Source of the DNA: Cerioporus squamosus
Lineage: Eukaryota > Basidiomycota > Agaricomycetes > Polyporales > Polyporaceae
DNA: 33,452 nucleotides
Assembly: GCA_022592435.1 (NCBI GenBank)
Contig: JABYQS010000304.1
Coordinates: 1-33,452, forward strand
Direction: 5' to 3'
Shown: in pieces, positions 8,267-17,859 of the stretch
How the letters are laid out: every line of letters begins with the position of its first letter
Numbering within the stretch: position 1 is the stretch's first letter
Program-made: the position numbers and the translations under genes
The notes under the pieces: model-generated
What the model was told of the DNA's origin: nothing
Database searches by the model: none
The model's input: only the letters and a program-made list of their open reading frames with translations

Positions 8267-9222
8267 ATGCAGCGCTCAAGCCCAAGGAACCAGAGCCATT
8301 CTCGGGTGATAAGTCCAAATACGACACGTGGAAAAACGAGATGTTGATCTACGTCGATGGTGCCACCCTCGATCAAACAATCAAGTATGTCCTGTCCTAC
8401 ATTCGAGGCAGCAAGTCCATCGATCAATGGAAACGAGCTTTCCGCACGGCGAATTCAACACCTGCAACTGGTTGGAATTTCGCCAGCACCTCTGCGTTCT
8501 GGGACGCCCTCGATAAGGTCTTCCATGACCCGAACTCCAAGCGACGAGCGTTCAATGACCTCACGGCGCTTACGCAAGGCAATCGTAGTGCCCAGGACTT
8601 CTTTGTGGAATTCGAACAGCACCTCGGTGCTGCTGGTCTCGCAACCACCGATCCCTCCGCTGTTGAAATGATCTTGCAGAAGGTCCGCAAGGATCTGCTC
8701 CGAGACATCTATCGCTCGGAAAAGAAGCCCAGCACTTACGATGAGTGGAAGGAACGCATCATTGCCCTCGACGACGCGGACCGATCTTTCGATCTATTAC
8801 ACAAGGGGGTCACGGGCTTTGGCCGAGCCACAGGGTCGAATCCTCCTCCCCGTTCTACAACCAACACCACACCACCTCGCCCGCCACCGTCTCAGCCACT
8901 GTTCAACCCAAAATTGGACAAGCGAGACACCACTGGTATCACCTATGGTGGCCGTGGTCAGCCAATGGAGATAGATCGGTTCAAGGCCCAGCGTTGTCGG
9001 AAGCAGGGTTGCGGTGCACGCAAGGATGAAACCGGATCTTGTGGATCTCCTTGGCACATCCCCAATCGCCCAACTCAGCGTCTTCGCGCATGGGAGACCG
9101 AGGAACGTACCGAGATGATTGAAAGCATCCGCACGTGGGCGGCTGAGGAGCCAGAGGACTTCCTCGCACAGGGTTTTATCTTCGAGACCGGGCAGCTGCA
9201 CGAGCCTGCGTCTCAGGAGTAA
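8161..9222 (+). CDS. gag: Gag capsid/nucleocapsid polyprotein (353 aa from first in-frame Met)
   Basis: Gag forms the virus-like particle and packages element RNA. The first Met in frame is at 8161 (MAAVTSADVNN); the open frame extends upstream to 7651. The capsid-type region starts at KPKEPEPFSGD and runs through WKNEMLIYVDG, FWDALDKVFHDP and DFFVEFEQHLG to about residue 215. A Pro-rich linker follows. Then comes a Cys/His motif at 8995-9057 spaced C-X4-C-X9-C-X4-H, unlike the usual C-X2-C-X4-H-X4-C knuckle. The stop is TAA 9220-9222; pol's ATG follows 8 nt later in the -1 frame. The upstream end is uncertain because the open N-terminal extension has codon bias but no start. Confidence 0.85.
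   Translation: MAAVTSADVNNILAAIQTLVNQMANTGASAAPVQVNAALKPKEPEPFSGDKSKYDTWKNEMLIYVDGATLDQTIKYVLSYIRGSKSIDQWKRAFRTANSTPATGWNFASTSAFWDALDKVFHDPNSKRRAFNDLTALTQGNRSAQDFFVEFEQHLGAAGLATTDPSAVEMILQKVRKDLLRDIYRSEKKPSTYDEWKERIIALDDADRSFDLLHKGVTGFGRATGSNPPPRSTTNTTPPRPPPSQPLFNPKLDKRDTTGITYGGRGQPMEIDRFKAQRCRKQGCGARKDETGSCGSPWHIPNRPTQRLRAWETEERTEMIESIRTWAAEEPEDFLAQGFIFETGQLHEPASQE
9171..9177 (+). promoter_or_regulatory. candidate -1 ribosomal frameshift heptamer
   Basis: GGGTTTT is phased in the gag frame as G GGT TTT, the X XXY YYZ pattern. After a -1 slip the reading enters the pol frame, which is open from 9147, and continues without a stop into pol. Gag would terminate 43 nt downstream of the heptamer. 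I have not identified a downstream pseudoknot. Confidence 0.4.
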
Positions 9223-9230
9223 CGGACACA

Positions 9231-12200
9231 ATGTCTTCTTTTCCCCTTTGTACTATACCGACCCAGAATCGCTTTGCTTGTTTACCTGTGTACGATACTA
9301 TGGACACTGCCGAAGAACCAGTTGTAATTATTCCTCAACCAACCGAAGGAGCGACTTCCACCCAGAAGCGCGGCAGACGGGAATCTGTGCTTAATTCTCT
9401 TTCCAAAAATCATATAAAAATCGAAAAATCTCCGAGTGCAGCGGAACCAAAACCCTTCAATGCCATCAGCATCAATCAAATTGGACCAAAGCTGTTCAAT
9501 GTGGTCCGCGGTATTGGATCCAAGCGACAGATGGACATTCCACTCATCTTGGAAAATCCGGAGACAACTGTCAAGCAGTCAGTGCAAGCACTATTGGACA
9601 CTGGATGCACAGGATCATGTATCCACCGTGATCTTGTTCGACGAGCTGGCCTGACCCCGAAACCATATGAACGACCTATCCCGGTACACAATGCTGATGG
9701 AACTCCTAACATCGGTGGACACATCACCCACTATGTAGAAGTGTTCATCACCATCGGGAATCATCGGGAGAAGATGCAGCTCTTGGTCACCGATCTTGGC
9801 AAGGCAGACCTGTTCCTGGGACATGAATGGATACAGCACCACAATCCTATCATTGACTGGCAGAAGAAGACCCTAGAGTTCGAGCGATGCCCCCACTCGT
9901 GCGAACTTGCCCTAGAAGAGGGAGATCGGATCTTCATGCTCAATATCCCCGAATATTTGCATGCTCGAAGAGCTTCAGTAGCCATGGATATCGCTATTGA
10001 GCAAAATAAAGCACGCAAGACAAAGTCATTCGAGGAGACTGTTCCAGAGCACTATCGGGACTTCCATGATGTTTTCGAGGACAGCAACTTCGATGCTCTC
10101 CCTGAACGACGACCATATGACCATGCCATCGAACTCCTTCCGGATGCCAAGCCCTACTGTGGAAAAATCTACCCCATGCCCCGAGAACATCAACAGGCAC
10201 TAGACGAATTCTTGGACGAGAACCTGCGCACTGGACGCATACGGCCTTCCAAGTCCCCATGGGGCGCTTCGTTCTTCTTTGTCAAGAAAAAGGATGGAAA
10301 GCTCCGACCTGTGCAGGACTATCGGAAGCTCAATGCCATGACCAAGAAAAACAAGTACCCACTGCCCCTGATGTCTGAGCTTTTTGATAAGCTCAAGGGT
10401 GCCAAATACTACAGCAAGCTGGATGTACGCTGGGGATACAACAATATCCGCATGAAGGAAGGAGACGAGGAGAAGGCAGCTTTCATCACCAATCGAGGAC
10501 TCTTCGAGCCAACAGTCATGTTCTTTGGACTCTCCAACTCTCCATCAACTTTCCAGATGATGATGAATGATATCTTCAAGGATCTGATCCTGAAGGGACA
10601 TGTCATTGTATATCTTGACGACATCCTCATCATATCCCAAACACTGGAAGAACACCGAAAGCTCGTACGCCAGGTTTTGCAAATATTGCGAGAGAACAAA
10701 CTCACATGCAAACCAGACAAGTGCGAGTTTGAGGTTCAAGAAACGGAGTATCTTGGACATATCATTGCACCAGGAGTTGTCAAGATGGACCCAGCAAAGG
10801 TGGCCGGTGTTACCCAATGGCCGACTCCTACATGCAAGAAGCATGTACAGGGTTTCCTAGGATTTGCGAACTTCTATCGTCGCTTCATCAAGGACTTTTC
10901 CAAAGTTGCCGGGCCATTAAACCGGCTCACTGGGCAAACCGACTGGAAATGGACAGATGAGGAACAAACCGCATTCGACACCATCAAGAGGCTCATTACT
11001 TCAGCCCCTGTCTTGGCCGTGCCGAACGATGATGATCCGTTCAAGGTCGAATGCGATGCCTCCAAGTTCGCGTTAGGAGCCGAGCTATCCCAGAAGCAAG
11101 ATGGAAAGTGGAGAACCATAGCATTCTTGTCCCGATCTCTATCTCCCGCAGAACGCAACTACGAGATCTACGACCGGGAGATGCTAGCCATCATTCATGC
11201 CCTCGATGAATGGCGACATTTCCTCCTTGGTGCCAAACACCCTGTGGAAGTCTGGACAGACCACAAGAACCTCGAGTACTTCCGCAAACCCCAACGGCTG
11301 AACCCACGACAAGCACGATGGCTTCTCACTATCCAGGAGTATGATCTAGTCCTTACGCATCATCCAGGGAAGAGCATGGGAAAGCCCGATGCACTGTCTC
11401 GCCGACCAGATCATGCAGATGGTACCTTAGATGATGAAGAAAGTGTCCTGCTCAAGCCACATATGTTCCGAGCAGTTGATGGGGCTTCCAGCATTCTGGA
11501 TGATGTCAAGGAGAATCTGTCCCTAATGGACCTGGCAATAATGGAACAATTGGGAAAATCCGATGACCTCTCCCAAACCGAGGACGGTCTGGTCTACAGA
11601 CGGGGGAAGCTGGTGATTCCCAACAATGAAAACCTCCGCGGACGTATCATTGCTTCTCATCACGACTCCATTTCAGCTGGACACCCTGGCAGAGACAGAA
11701 CTCAGGAGCTCATCTACCGTTCCTACTGGTGGCCATCCCTGCGCAAAGATGTAGCACGTTACATCAAAGGATGTGCCACGTGCCAACGAACCAAGATTCG
11801 CACCCAGAGGAAAGCGGCACCGCTGAACCCCCACGATGTCCCGTCCCGGAACTGGGAACATATCTCCGTAGATATGATTACGGATCTACCAAGCTGCCTA
11901 GGCTTTGACGCCATCCTGGTTATTGTGGACATGAAATCCAAGGACATCATTGCCATACCCTGCAACAAAACTCTGGATTCAGAAGGATATGCCAACCTCT
12001 TGCTGAAGCACCTATATGTTCACCATGGGCTCCCAGAGAAGATCACCTCAGACAGGGGACCACAGTTTGTTTCCAACTTCACCAAGGATCTCTACAAGAA
12101 GCTGGGCATCAAGGGAAATCCTAGCACTGCCTACCACCCTCAAACTGATGGTCAAACTGAGCGAATGAATCGCGAGATCAAGAACTATCTCCGCATATTC

Positions 12201-13067
12201 ATCAACTATCGCCAAGATGACTGGGTGGATTGGCTTCCACTGGCAGTATTCTCTTACCGTAACAAGAGGCACGAATCAACCAAGCACACTCCGTTCTTCA
12301 TGAACCATGGTTTTCATCCCTTCACCGGAGTAGAGACAAAGTGGAAAGGGAAGGCAGAGTCCGTGGATCAGTTTGTGGAACGCATGAAGAAGATCTCTGA
12401 TCAAGCCACCGAGAGTATGAAGCACGCACAGGAGTTGATGAAACGGAAATATGACCAACGCCAACAACCTGCACGGGAATATCAACCAGGAGATCTAGTC
12501 TGGTTGGAAGCCACCAACATTTCCACTGACAGGCCAAAGAAGAAGCTGGAACACAAGCGCTATGGCCCGTTCAAGGTTATCAGCAAGGTTGGCGCTGGCG
12601 CATATAAGCTCAAGCTCCCCAAGAGCCTCCGTGGCATTCACCCTGTCTTCAATGAGGACCTTCTTACACCTGCTCATCCTCCCGAATTTGAGAACCAGGA
12701 GAAGCTGGTGACATCAGCGCCTCAGGGAATTGACCAAGAACCAGTGCCGGAAGAGGTCTGTGACTCTAAGAAGGAAGCAGGTACCGTCAAATATCTGATC
12801 AAGTGGAAAGACCAACCCTGGTCAGAGCGTACCTGGGTCCCTCGCGGAGAACTAGTGGGCAAATACAAACCCTTGCTGGATGATTTCCACAAGAAGAGTC
12901 CCATGGCACAACAACCGATTCCCCCGATACGCATTGCTCCCCGAGCTCGGCTAGTCACCCTCACTGATCCGCATGATGCTGAATGGGATTTCTGGTCCAG
13001 AAAATGGGATAGATGGAAGGGAACCCAGACAGTACCTCTGCGAGTATGGACATTCGCGCAATCATGA
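9231..13067 (+). CDS. pol: Pol polyprotein: protease, RT, RNase H, integrase, chromodomain (1,278 aa)
   Basis: Pol cuts Gag-Pol, copies the RNA to DNA and inserts it. In order: aspartic protease with LLDTGCTGSC (D at residue 123); reverse transcriptase with PSKSPWGASFFFVKKKDG, LDVRWGYNNI and the YLDD catalytic box (residues 461-464); RNase H starting near ECDASKFALGA; integrase with the HHCC zinc domain (GHPGR... CATCQRTK), DD-35-E residues in VDMITDLP, TSDRGPQF and TAYHPQTDGQTERMNREI; a GPF module (KRYGPFKV); and a C-terminal chromodomain (VKYLIKWKDQPWSERTWVP). Chromodomains of this class steer insertion to marked chromatin. The frame is intact from ATG 9231 to TGA 13065-13067, so the copy may be active. 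Pol is made either as a Gag-Pol fusion by -1 shift or by reinitiation 8 nt after the gag stop. Confidence 0.95.
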   Translation: MSSFPLCTIPTQNRFACLPVYDTMDTAEEPVVIIPQPTEGATSTQKRGRRESVLNSLSKNHIKIEKSPSAAEPKPFNAISINQIGPKLFNVVRGIGSKRQMDIPLILENPETTVKQSVQALLDTGCTGSCIHRDLVRRAGLTPKPYERPIPVHNADGTPNIGGHITHYVEVFITIGNHREKMQLLVTDLGKADLFLGHEWIQHHNPIIDWQKKTLEFERCPHSCELALEEGDRIFMLNIPEYLHARRASVAMDIAIEQNKARKTKSFEETVPEHYRDFHDVFEDSNFDALPERRPYDHAIELLPDAKPYCGKIYPMPREHQQALDEFLDENLRTGRIRPSKSPWGASFFFVKKKDGKLRPVQDYRKLNAMTKKNKYPLPLMSELFDKLKGAKYYSKLDVRWGYNNIRMKEGDEEKAAFITNRGLFEPTVMFFGLSNSPSTFQMMMNDIFKDLILKGHVIVYLDDILIISQTLEEHRKLVRQVLQILRENKLTCKPDKCEFEVQETEYLGHIIAPGVVKMDPAKVAGVTQWPTPTCKKHVQGFLGFANFYRRFIKDFSKVAGPLNRLTGQTDWKWTDEEQTAFDTIKRLITSAPVLAVPNDDDPFKVECDASKFALGAELSQKQDGKWRTIAFLSRSLSPAERNYEIYDREMLAIIHALDEWRHFLLGAKHPVEVWTDHKNLEYFRKPQRLNPRQARWLLTIQEYDLVLTHHPGKSMGKPDALSRRPDHADGTLDDEESVLLKPHMFRAVDGASSILDDVKENLSLMDLAIMEQLGKSDDLSQTEDGLVYRRGKLVIPNNENLRGRIIASHHDSISAGHPGRDRTQELIYRSYWWPSLRKDVARYIKGCATCQRTKIRTQRKAAPLNPHDVPSRNWEHISVDMITDLPSCLGFDAILVIVDMKSKDIIAIPCNKTLDSEGYANLLLKHLYVHHGLPEKITSDRGPQFVSNFTKDLYKKLGIKGNPSTAYHPQTDGQTERMNREIKNYLRIFINYRQDDWVDWLPLAVFSYRNKRHESTKHTPFFMNHGFHPFTGVETKWKGKAESVDQFVERMKKISDQATESMKHAQELMKRKYDQRQQPAREYQPGDLVWLEATNISTDRPKKKLEHKRYGPFKVISKVGAGAYKLKLPKSLRGIHPVFNEDLLTPAHPPEFENQEKLVTSAPQGIDQEPVPEEVCDSKKEAGTVKYLIKWKDQPWSERTWVPRGELVGKYKPLLDDFHKKSPMAQQPIPPIRIAPRARLVTLTDPHDAEWDFWSRKWDRWKGTQTVPLRVWTFAQS

Positions 13068-13080
13068 GGACATGATGCTT

Positions 13081-13090
13081 AAGAGGGGGG
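13081..13090 (+). other. polypurine tract
   Basis: AAGAGGGGGG lies three bases (TAA) before the 3' LTR. This is the expected primer for plus-strand synthesis, made by RNase H cutting. Confidence 0.85.
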
Positions 13091-13093
13091 TAA

Positions 13094-13451
13094 TGTTACG
13101 GTCAAGAGGGTTTCGGTTCCGAAACCAGGGCATGAGGCGTGCGACCGCGCGGGCGGCTACACGTGCCATCAGGCACATGTGGTGCCGCTTCTTGCTCAGT
13201 TTACCCACCTCTCGCTTAGCCCACCGACCACTACGTCCCACCTCCTGCTCCCTCTAGTTTTCATCCCCGCGCACTCAACGAGGTATGCGCAAGGACAGGG
13301 TCAGTATGACTCGGACTGACTCAGGTACACGTGTATTGTAGATTCTACCACTATAAAAACCGTCGACGCAGTCTGGGGGATTCCCCAGACTTGCGTTGGC
13401 AATTCTCTCCTCTAACCGACGCTTCGCTAGCGCTCGCCCCTGAGCGTGTCA
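13094..13451 (+). repeat. 3' LTR (358 bp)
   Basis: It matches 6090-6446 except for C at 13224 (T in the 5' LTR), an extra A at 13366, and T at 13423 (C in the 5' LTR). The base after its terminal CA is unrelated to the sequence after the 5' LTR, fixing the boundary. Its R region would supply the RNA 3' end. Confidence 0.95.
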
Positions 13452-13629
13452 GGCGGCGGTGGCTGACACTTGATGTGACGACGTGTCCGTGACGATGTGA
13501 CCGTCAGTCATTCGTCCTGCCAGTGGTCGTGGCACTGGCACTAGCAGGCTCCTCCGAGTCCGACGGCGAGAGTCAAGAGAGTCGGACGCGTGAGTTGGTC
13601 CTCCACCTTGTGCTTGTTCTCCGTCCACC

Positions 13630-14888
13630 ATGTCGATGTTCGTCCACCCAGCAACACTCCCTCTCGAGGTTCTGTACCACACCATAGGCTATCTCGAGGG
13701 CGACCATTCTGCGCTGCGAAACTGCTCTCTGACAAGCCATGCTCTGCTCTGGTACGCCCGAGGCTACCTCTTCCGAGACATCTCACTACGCTGGATACTC
13801 AGCAAACGCTTTGCGCGACTCATAGAGTCGAATCCTCGCATAGCGACCCTGGTTAATTCGATGACTATACACGACATCGAGCTCTGGACGTCTCCACAGG
13901 AGCTGCCACGTTTCAGCCTCCTCACGAACCTGCGCTCGCTCACCCTCCACCGAGCCAACTTCGAGTTTCTGGACGCGTTCTTCCAGATCCTGCAAGATCT
14001 GCAGGCCTTAACGTACCTCGCCTGCCATCATATGGTAGCGGGACAATTCTCTGACGATCTCGGACATCACGGCCAAGGACGACTCTCGGAGCCTGACTCC
14101 CGCTCTGCTCCTCATCCCCGACCTTTCTGTCCCGAGCTGCGCGCACTCGTTGTCAAGCACGGCTACGTTGACCAGGACGTATTCGCCATGCAGTTCGTGG
14201 ATTTGGGTGTGCCAGAGCACCTCGAGAGCTTAGACGTCTCGTTTGGGGCGACCGATCGTCACCTGCACTGGGTACCAGTCATCCGCGCGGCCCGCGGGAC
14301 GCTGTTGCACCTCAGCATGTCAATGAGCGAGGAAAGGACTTGGCATACTGTGCGAGAGTCTCAACAGTTTGGTAAGTCTCTTGAGCGGTCTGCATGATGT
14401 CGGCGTGTCCGTGAAACTCATGACCTGCGATAGATGACCCATACGTCTTTGTTGGGGATGCCCTTGCGGGTTGCGCTGCCCTGACCTCGCTGTGCTTGAA
14501 ACACCGCCCGGAACCGACTCACAGAGAAGTCGAGCCATTCCACTTCCTCGAGGCGCTCTGCGCCTTCTTCGAGCGACCGGACGTTCCCCTGCCCGCCCTT
14601 GAGCGAGTCACGTTCGGCATGATTGATCGCGATGGGCAGATGGTGTCCGCTGAGCCTCACGTATGCACTCGACTTGCACAAGATCTCTTGACGAGGACGC
14701 GGTACCCACGCTTTCGGGCGATTATCATCAACGTGCAGTCTCAGTCCTACGCTCGCCACAGCAGGACGTGGCACAGTCGCGGACTTGTGGGAGAGCAGAA
14801 GCAAGCGCTGCTTGACCGATGGCGTGCGGCATTCTCCGGCTTCGAGGGACAGTCCGGGGTATCGCTGGACGTCAACTTCACGCTATAA
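13630..14888 (+). CDS. F-box-like / leucine-rich protein (398 aa)
   Basis: Two exons, 13630-14371 and 14434-14888, are joined over a 62-bp intron (GTAAGT ... TAG) in phase 1. ATG 13630 has a CCACC context. The N-terminus LPLEVLYHTIGYL, followed by CSLTSHALLWYARGYLF, has the F-box pattern (LP.E....I...L, then C...S......R..LF). Leucine-spaced text such as LTNLRSLTLHRANFEFL follows, as in many agaricomycete F-box proteins. Such proteins usually offer substrates to SCF ubiquitin ligases, but no partner or target can be read here. The next gene, at 15239, has the same architecture and intron phase, so they look like tandem duplicates. The upstream gap to the 3' LTR is only 178 bp, so the LTR could influence expression. 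Confidence 0.75.
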
Positions 14889-15238
14889 AGCGGCGTGTTC
14901 GGGATCCAGACTTCGTTGCCCTCGGGATTACCTGACGTCTGCGCAACCCGACCAGGGAAGATACTCACCGGCTGGAAGGAGAAAGGGCAATTCATCGCGT
15001 CAGCACGAGACGCCATCGCACAGCTCTTCGGGATGACCCCCGCTCTTTCGGGCGGCCTGTACTCCGCGGTGCGTGTATCCTTACGTTGGTGTCCCGACAT
15101 GCACTGATGATTCCCAACCCGGACACCAGCTCTCAGACATGCCGCGCATAAAGTTTCACAAGCGGTCTCACTTGGAGAGTCCATAAGACCCCGGATCCCG
15201 GACCCCTTCCATGCTGTACACCGCGTCGAGCTCTCACC
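14889..15238. other. spacer between the two F-box-like genes
   Basis: These 350 bp carry no supportable gene. They hold the 3' end of the upstream gene and the promoter of the next. I see no clear TATA box. Confidence 0.4.
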
Positions 15239-16551
15239 ATGTCGTCTCACCCTGTTCTTCCCACCGAGCTCTTCGAGAGGATTATCGACAACCTATGTGG
15301 TGATGCACGCTCGCTATCGAGCTGCGCCCTCGTCTGTCGCGACTGGCTTCCCCGATCTCATTTCCACCGTTTCACCAGCATATCGCTCCCCATCTCCTAC
15401 CCCCTCCTCAGCTCTCGGCGCACCAAGCTGCGCGCCCTCATAGAAGAGAACCCGAACATCGTGCTCTATGTTCGCTCCCTCAGCCTGAACGGTATGAGCA
15501 TCCTGGGAAGCTCCATGTCGTGGTCCACGGCGCAGGCACTCCCGCCCATGTGCCCGCGGCTGGTCACGCTCCGGAGCCTCTCTCTCTCCCGCTTCGAGTT
15601 CTGCTCCTTGACGGAGCTTCTGCCCACAATCTGCGCCCTTCCAGCCCTCGAGGAGCTCTCCCTCGATCGGGTCCGCGTGCATGCGCGAACATCGGCGCCC
15701 CACGCAGATTGCACGGATGCAGTCAGAAAAGCGCGTGCACATCGCCCGCTGAAGGCTCTCCGTTTCACAGGCGAGACGATCGGAGAGTCCATCTTGGAAG
15801 CGGAGGCCTCGGAGTTTGCGAGCGCCCTGGCGGACGCGGGAGTGCTATCTCCGGGGTCGCTCAACAACCTAGCACTGCTATCCGGGGCACGGGGATGCGC
15901 GGGATGGGTGCCGATCCTCCCGTCGCTGGCGCCATCCCTCCAGCATTGTGCACTCAGCCTGCACGAGCTGATCGTGCACGGCGAGTTGGCGGAGATCGCA
16001 CGTAAGTCCTCCTCCGTTCGTCCAAACGGTTCGTCCGGCTGACAGGCGTGTGGCGTACAGGTGAACACATCGTACACGTGTACGACGCCTTGCGGCCTTG
16101 CCCGGCGCTGCGTTCCTTGTGCGTCCAGTACAACTCGACGAGCACGCTCATGCAGCGCGTCTTCGAGGGTGCCACTCATACGATCCCAAGCGCGGTGCCG
16201 TTCTTCCTCGACGCGCTCTGCGACGTCTTATCGCGCCCAGGAGAGCCTGCGTTCCCTCTCCTGGAGGGGCTGTCGCTCATATTCGTTGGCTCACGTCACG
16301 GACTCGCCTCCTGTGCGAACGCTCTCGATCGGCTGGCCCGAGCGCTGTTGGACCACGAGAGATATCCGTGCATGAAGAAGCTCTCCGTTCGTGTGGACGA
16401 GCCCCGATATGTTACCGGGCTTTTCCGGGTGGAGCGCGGTATCGTAGGCAGCATGGGCGATGAACAGGAGAGGTGCATCCTTGACCTGCTGGGTGGCTTT
16501 GATCAGGGTCGTATTGACGTCGAGGTAGAGATTAGGCTGGTCGAGCCGTAG
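15239..16551 (+). CDS. F-box-like / leucine-rich protein (417 aa)
   Basis: Exons 15239-16001 and 16061-16551 are joined over a 59-bp intron (GTAAGT ... CAG) in phase 1, the same phase and relative place as in the upstream neighbour. ATG 15239 has ACC before it. The N-terminus LPTELFERIIDNL, then SSCALVCRDWLPRSHFHRF, is a clear F-box-like pattern. Leucine-rich stretches follow (LRSLSLSRFEFCSL, LEELSLDRVRV). The C-terminal exon (VPFFLDALCDVLSRPGEPAFPLLEGL) matches the neighbour's FHFLEALCAFFERPDVPLPALERV. The shared exon layout indicates a tandem duplication that has diverged well beyond the hydrophobin pair. The likely role is as an SCF substrate adaptor, inferred from the family only. Confidence 0.8.
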
Positions 16552-17410
16552 GTTGTCCCGGAAGCTATCGTATGTACCGTGGTCTCACTTCAATTGCGAC
16601 GTTTTTGACAGTCATCGCAAGGACGACGGTGCACCTTCGGCAGCCAGCATACTAGTGAGCATCTCACGTCTCCGCCCCTTCAGGTGATACGTCTGGCTGA
16701 CTGCGGACCCCGCCTGCGGAGGACAGAGTATCCTCAATGACCTGGATAATTTCTAGCAGATGGGGATAGACAGAGCGTCCCAAACCGCTCGCCAGGAAGG
16801 ATAATAGTTTGATTTCGGGGTGCTCGCGCAGCACCTTTGCTCTTTGGCGCAGTGTCTTCGCCGTTGGGTCCGCGTGTAAGTACGCTTCGACACGCCTGGT
16901 GAGTGCGTACCGTCATGCTCTCTCCACTCGCGAGTCCCTCACCGTGGTCCTCTAACAAGTGACACAGCGACCTTTGCGGGCAGCTGGAAGACAGTCCCAC
17001 ATTTCCATCGCCGATCATCGATTCAACGATCGCCAGTCGGAAGGACTTCGTGGTGCAGCATGAGAAGAGGTCTTATAGGTTGCCTTCAGCCTGTACGAGT
17101 GGCACTAGACGCAGAGCTGGTCGAAGTCTCTCATGGTTCGTTCCTCCTTGCTCGTCGTATTTCCGGGAGATGTCAGACTGATCACAGCCTTCAATATGCC
17201 AGGAGACTTGTAGATTGGAACGAAAGCGTTGAACATTGATGTTACGGCTCGCAAGAATGGCGGCACCAATCCAATCACTGGCACTGCGCGATGACGTCCA
17301 TTGAAACACTGATACACACGAGCATACACGACGCCTTCTGCATCCGCACTCGCTATCGTACTCGGCTACACCCACTTCTGGTATGTGCGTTCCACAGAGC
17401 ATCAACTGCA
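16552..17410. other. intergenic region between convergent genes
   Basis: I see no credible gene. The right part (about 17288-17410) is the 3' flank of the hydrophobin gene on the - strand; it resembles the flank of the second hydrophobin near 18907-19030, so it is part of the duplicated unit. Confidence 0.5.
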
Positions 17411-17859
17411 TCAGAGTGTGACGGGGAGGCAGCCGATGGAGATGAGGCTCCCTGTCAAATATGCGGAGTATTAGTACCGAGACGAGCGATGGGCGCAGTG
17501 CTATACAAAGTATCGATGCGCACCGAAGGAGTTGTTCTCGCAGCAGACAGCCTGCGCGTCGCTGTGGTACGGGTGAGCGGATTGCAAGCAGTCGTGAGTG
17601 AAAGGTAGACTGACCAGGAACCGCCAGTGCCGACGCCGATGACGGAGATAGGTGAGCAGGTCAGACCCACGAGGGCATTGATGTCCTGCACGACGACCCC
17701 GAGGGACCCGAGGATGCCCGCTGCGGCCGGGTCGCTCGCCTTCGTCACGGTGTCGCAGCACTGGATGGGCCCGGTGCTGCAGCTCGCGTCCGGGGCGGGC
17801 GCGGGGGTGGCGGCGGCAAGGATTGCGAGAGCAGAGATGGTGAAGAGCTTGGCGAACAT
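17411..17859 (-). CDS. class I hydrophobin (107 aa), copy 1
   Basis: Three exons on the - strand: 17859-17615, 17561-17524 and 17451-17411, with introns of 53 and 72 bp. The spliced protein has a signal peptide ([20 protein letters not shown]) and eight cysteines in the hydrophobin order: C-STGPIQ-CC, then [37 protein letters not shown], ending LPVTL. Hydrophobins are secreted and assemble at air-water surfaces, coating hyphae and spores. The class I type fits the spacing and the VIGVG core. Unspliced, the frame ends in a spurious tail and the last Cys is missed, so the intron calls matter. The length is normal for the family. It forms a close pair with 19038-19492 on the same strand. Confidence 0.9.

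Larger units (their letters stand above)
6090..13451 (+). mobile_element. complete Ty3/Gypsy chromovirus, self-primed, with extra upstream ORF
   Basis: The element is 7,362 bp, bounded by direct LTRs that start TGTTACGG and end GTGTCA. Order: 5' LTR, self-complementary primer site, 54-bp leader intron, novel ORF, gag, pol (protease, reverse transcriptase, RNase H, integrase, chromodomain), polypurine tract, 3' LTR. Domain order RT-RNaseH-IN is that of Ty3/Gypsy, and the C-terminal chromodomain makes it a chromovirus. The LTRs differ by two substitutions (6220/13224, 6418/13423) and one indel (extra A at 13366), so it is young by LTR comparison. Pol is uninterrupted. No target-site duplication is visible: TATGC precedes and GGCGG follows. 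The self-priming layout resembles Tf1/sushi elements. Confidence 0.95.

Noticed and set aside
14747..15250. 167-codon - strand frame spanning the gap between the F-box-like genes
   Set aside because: It overlaps the coding end of the upstream gene and start of the next, with no motif or bias of its own.
16734..17018. 94-codon - strand frame after the second F-box-like gene
   Set aside because: Composition and lack of motifs suggest chance; no homologous frame next to the sister gene.
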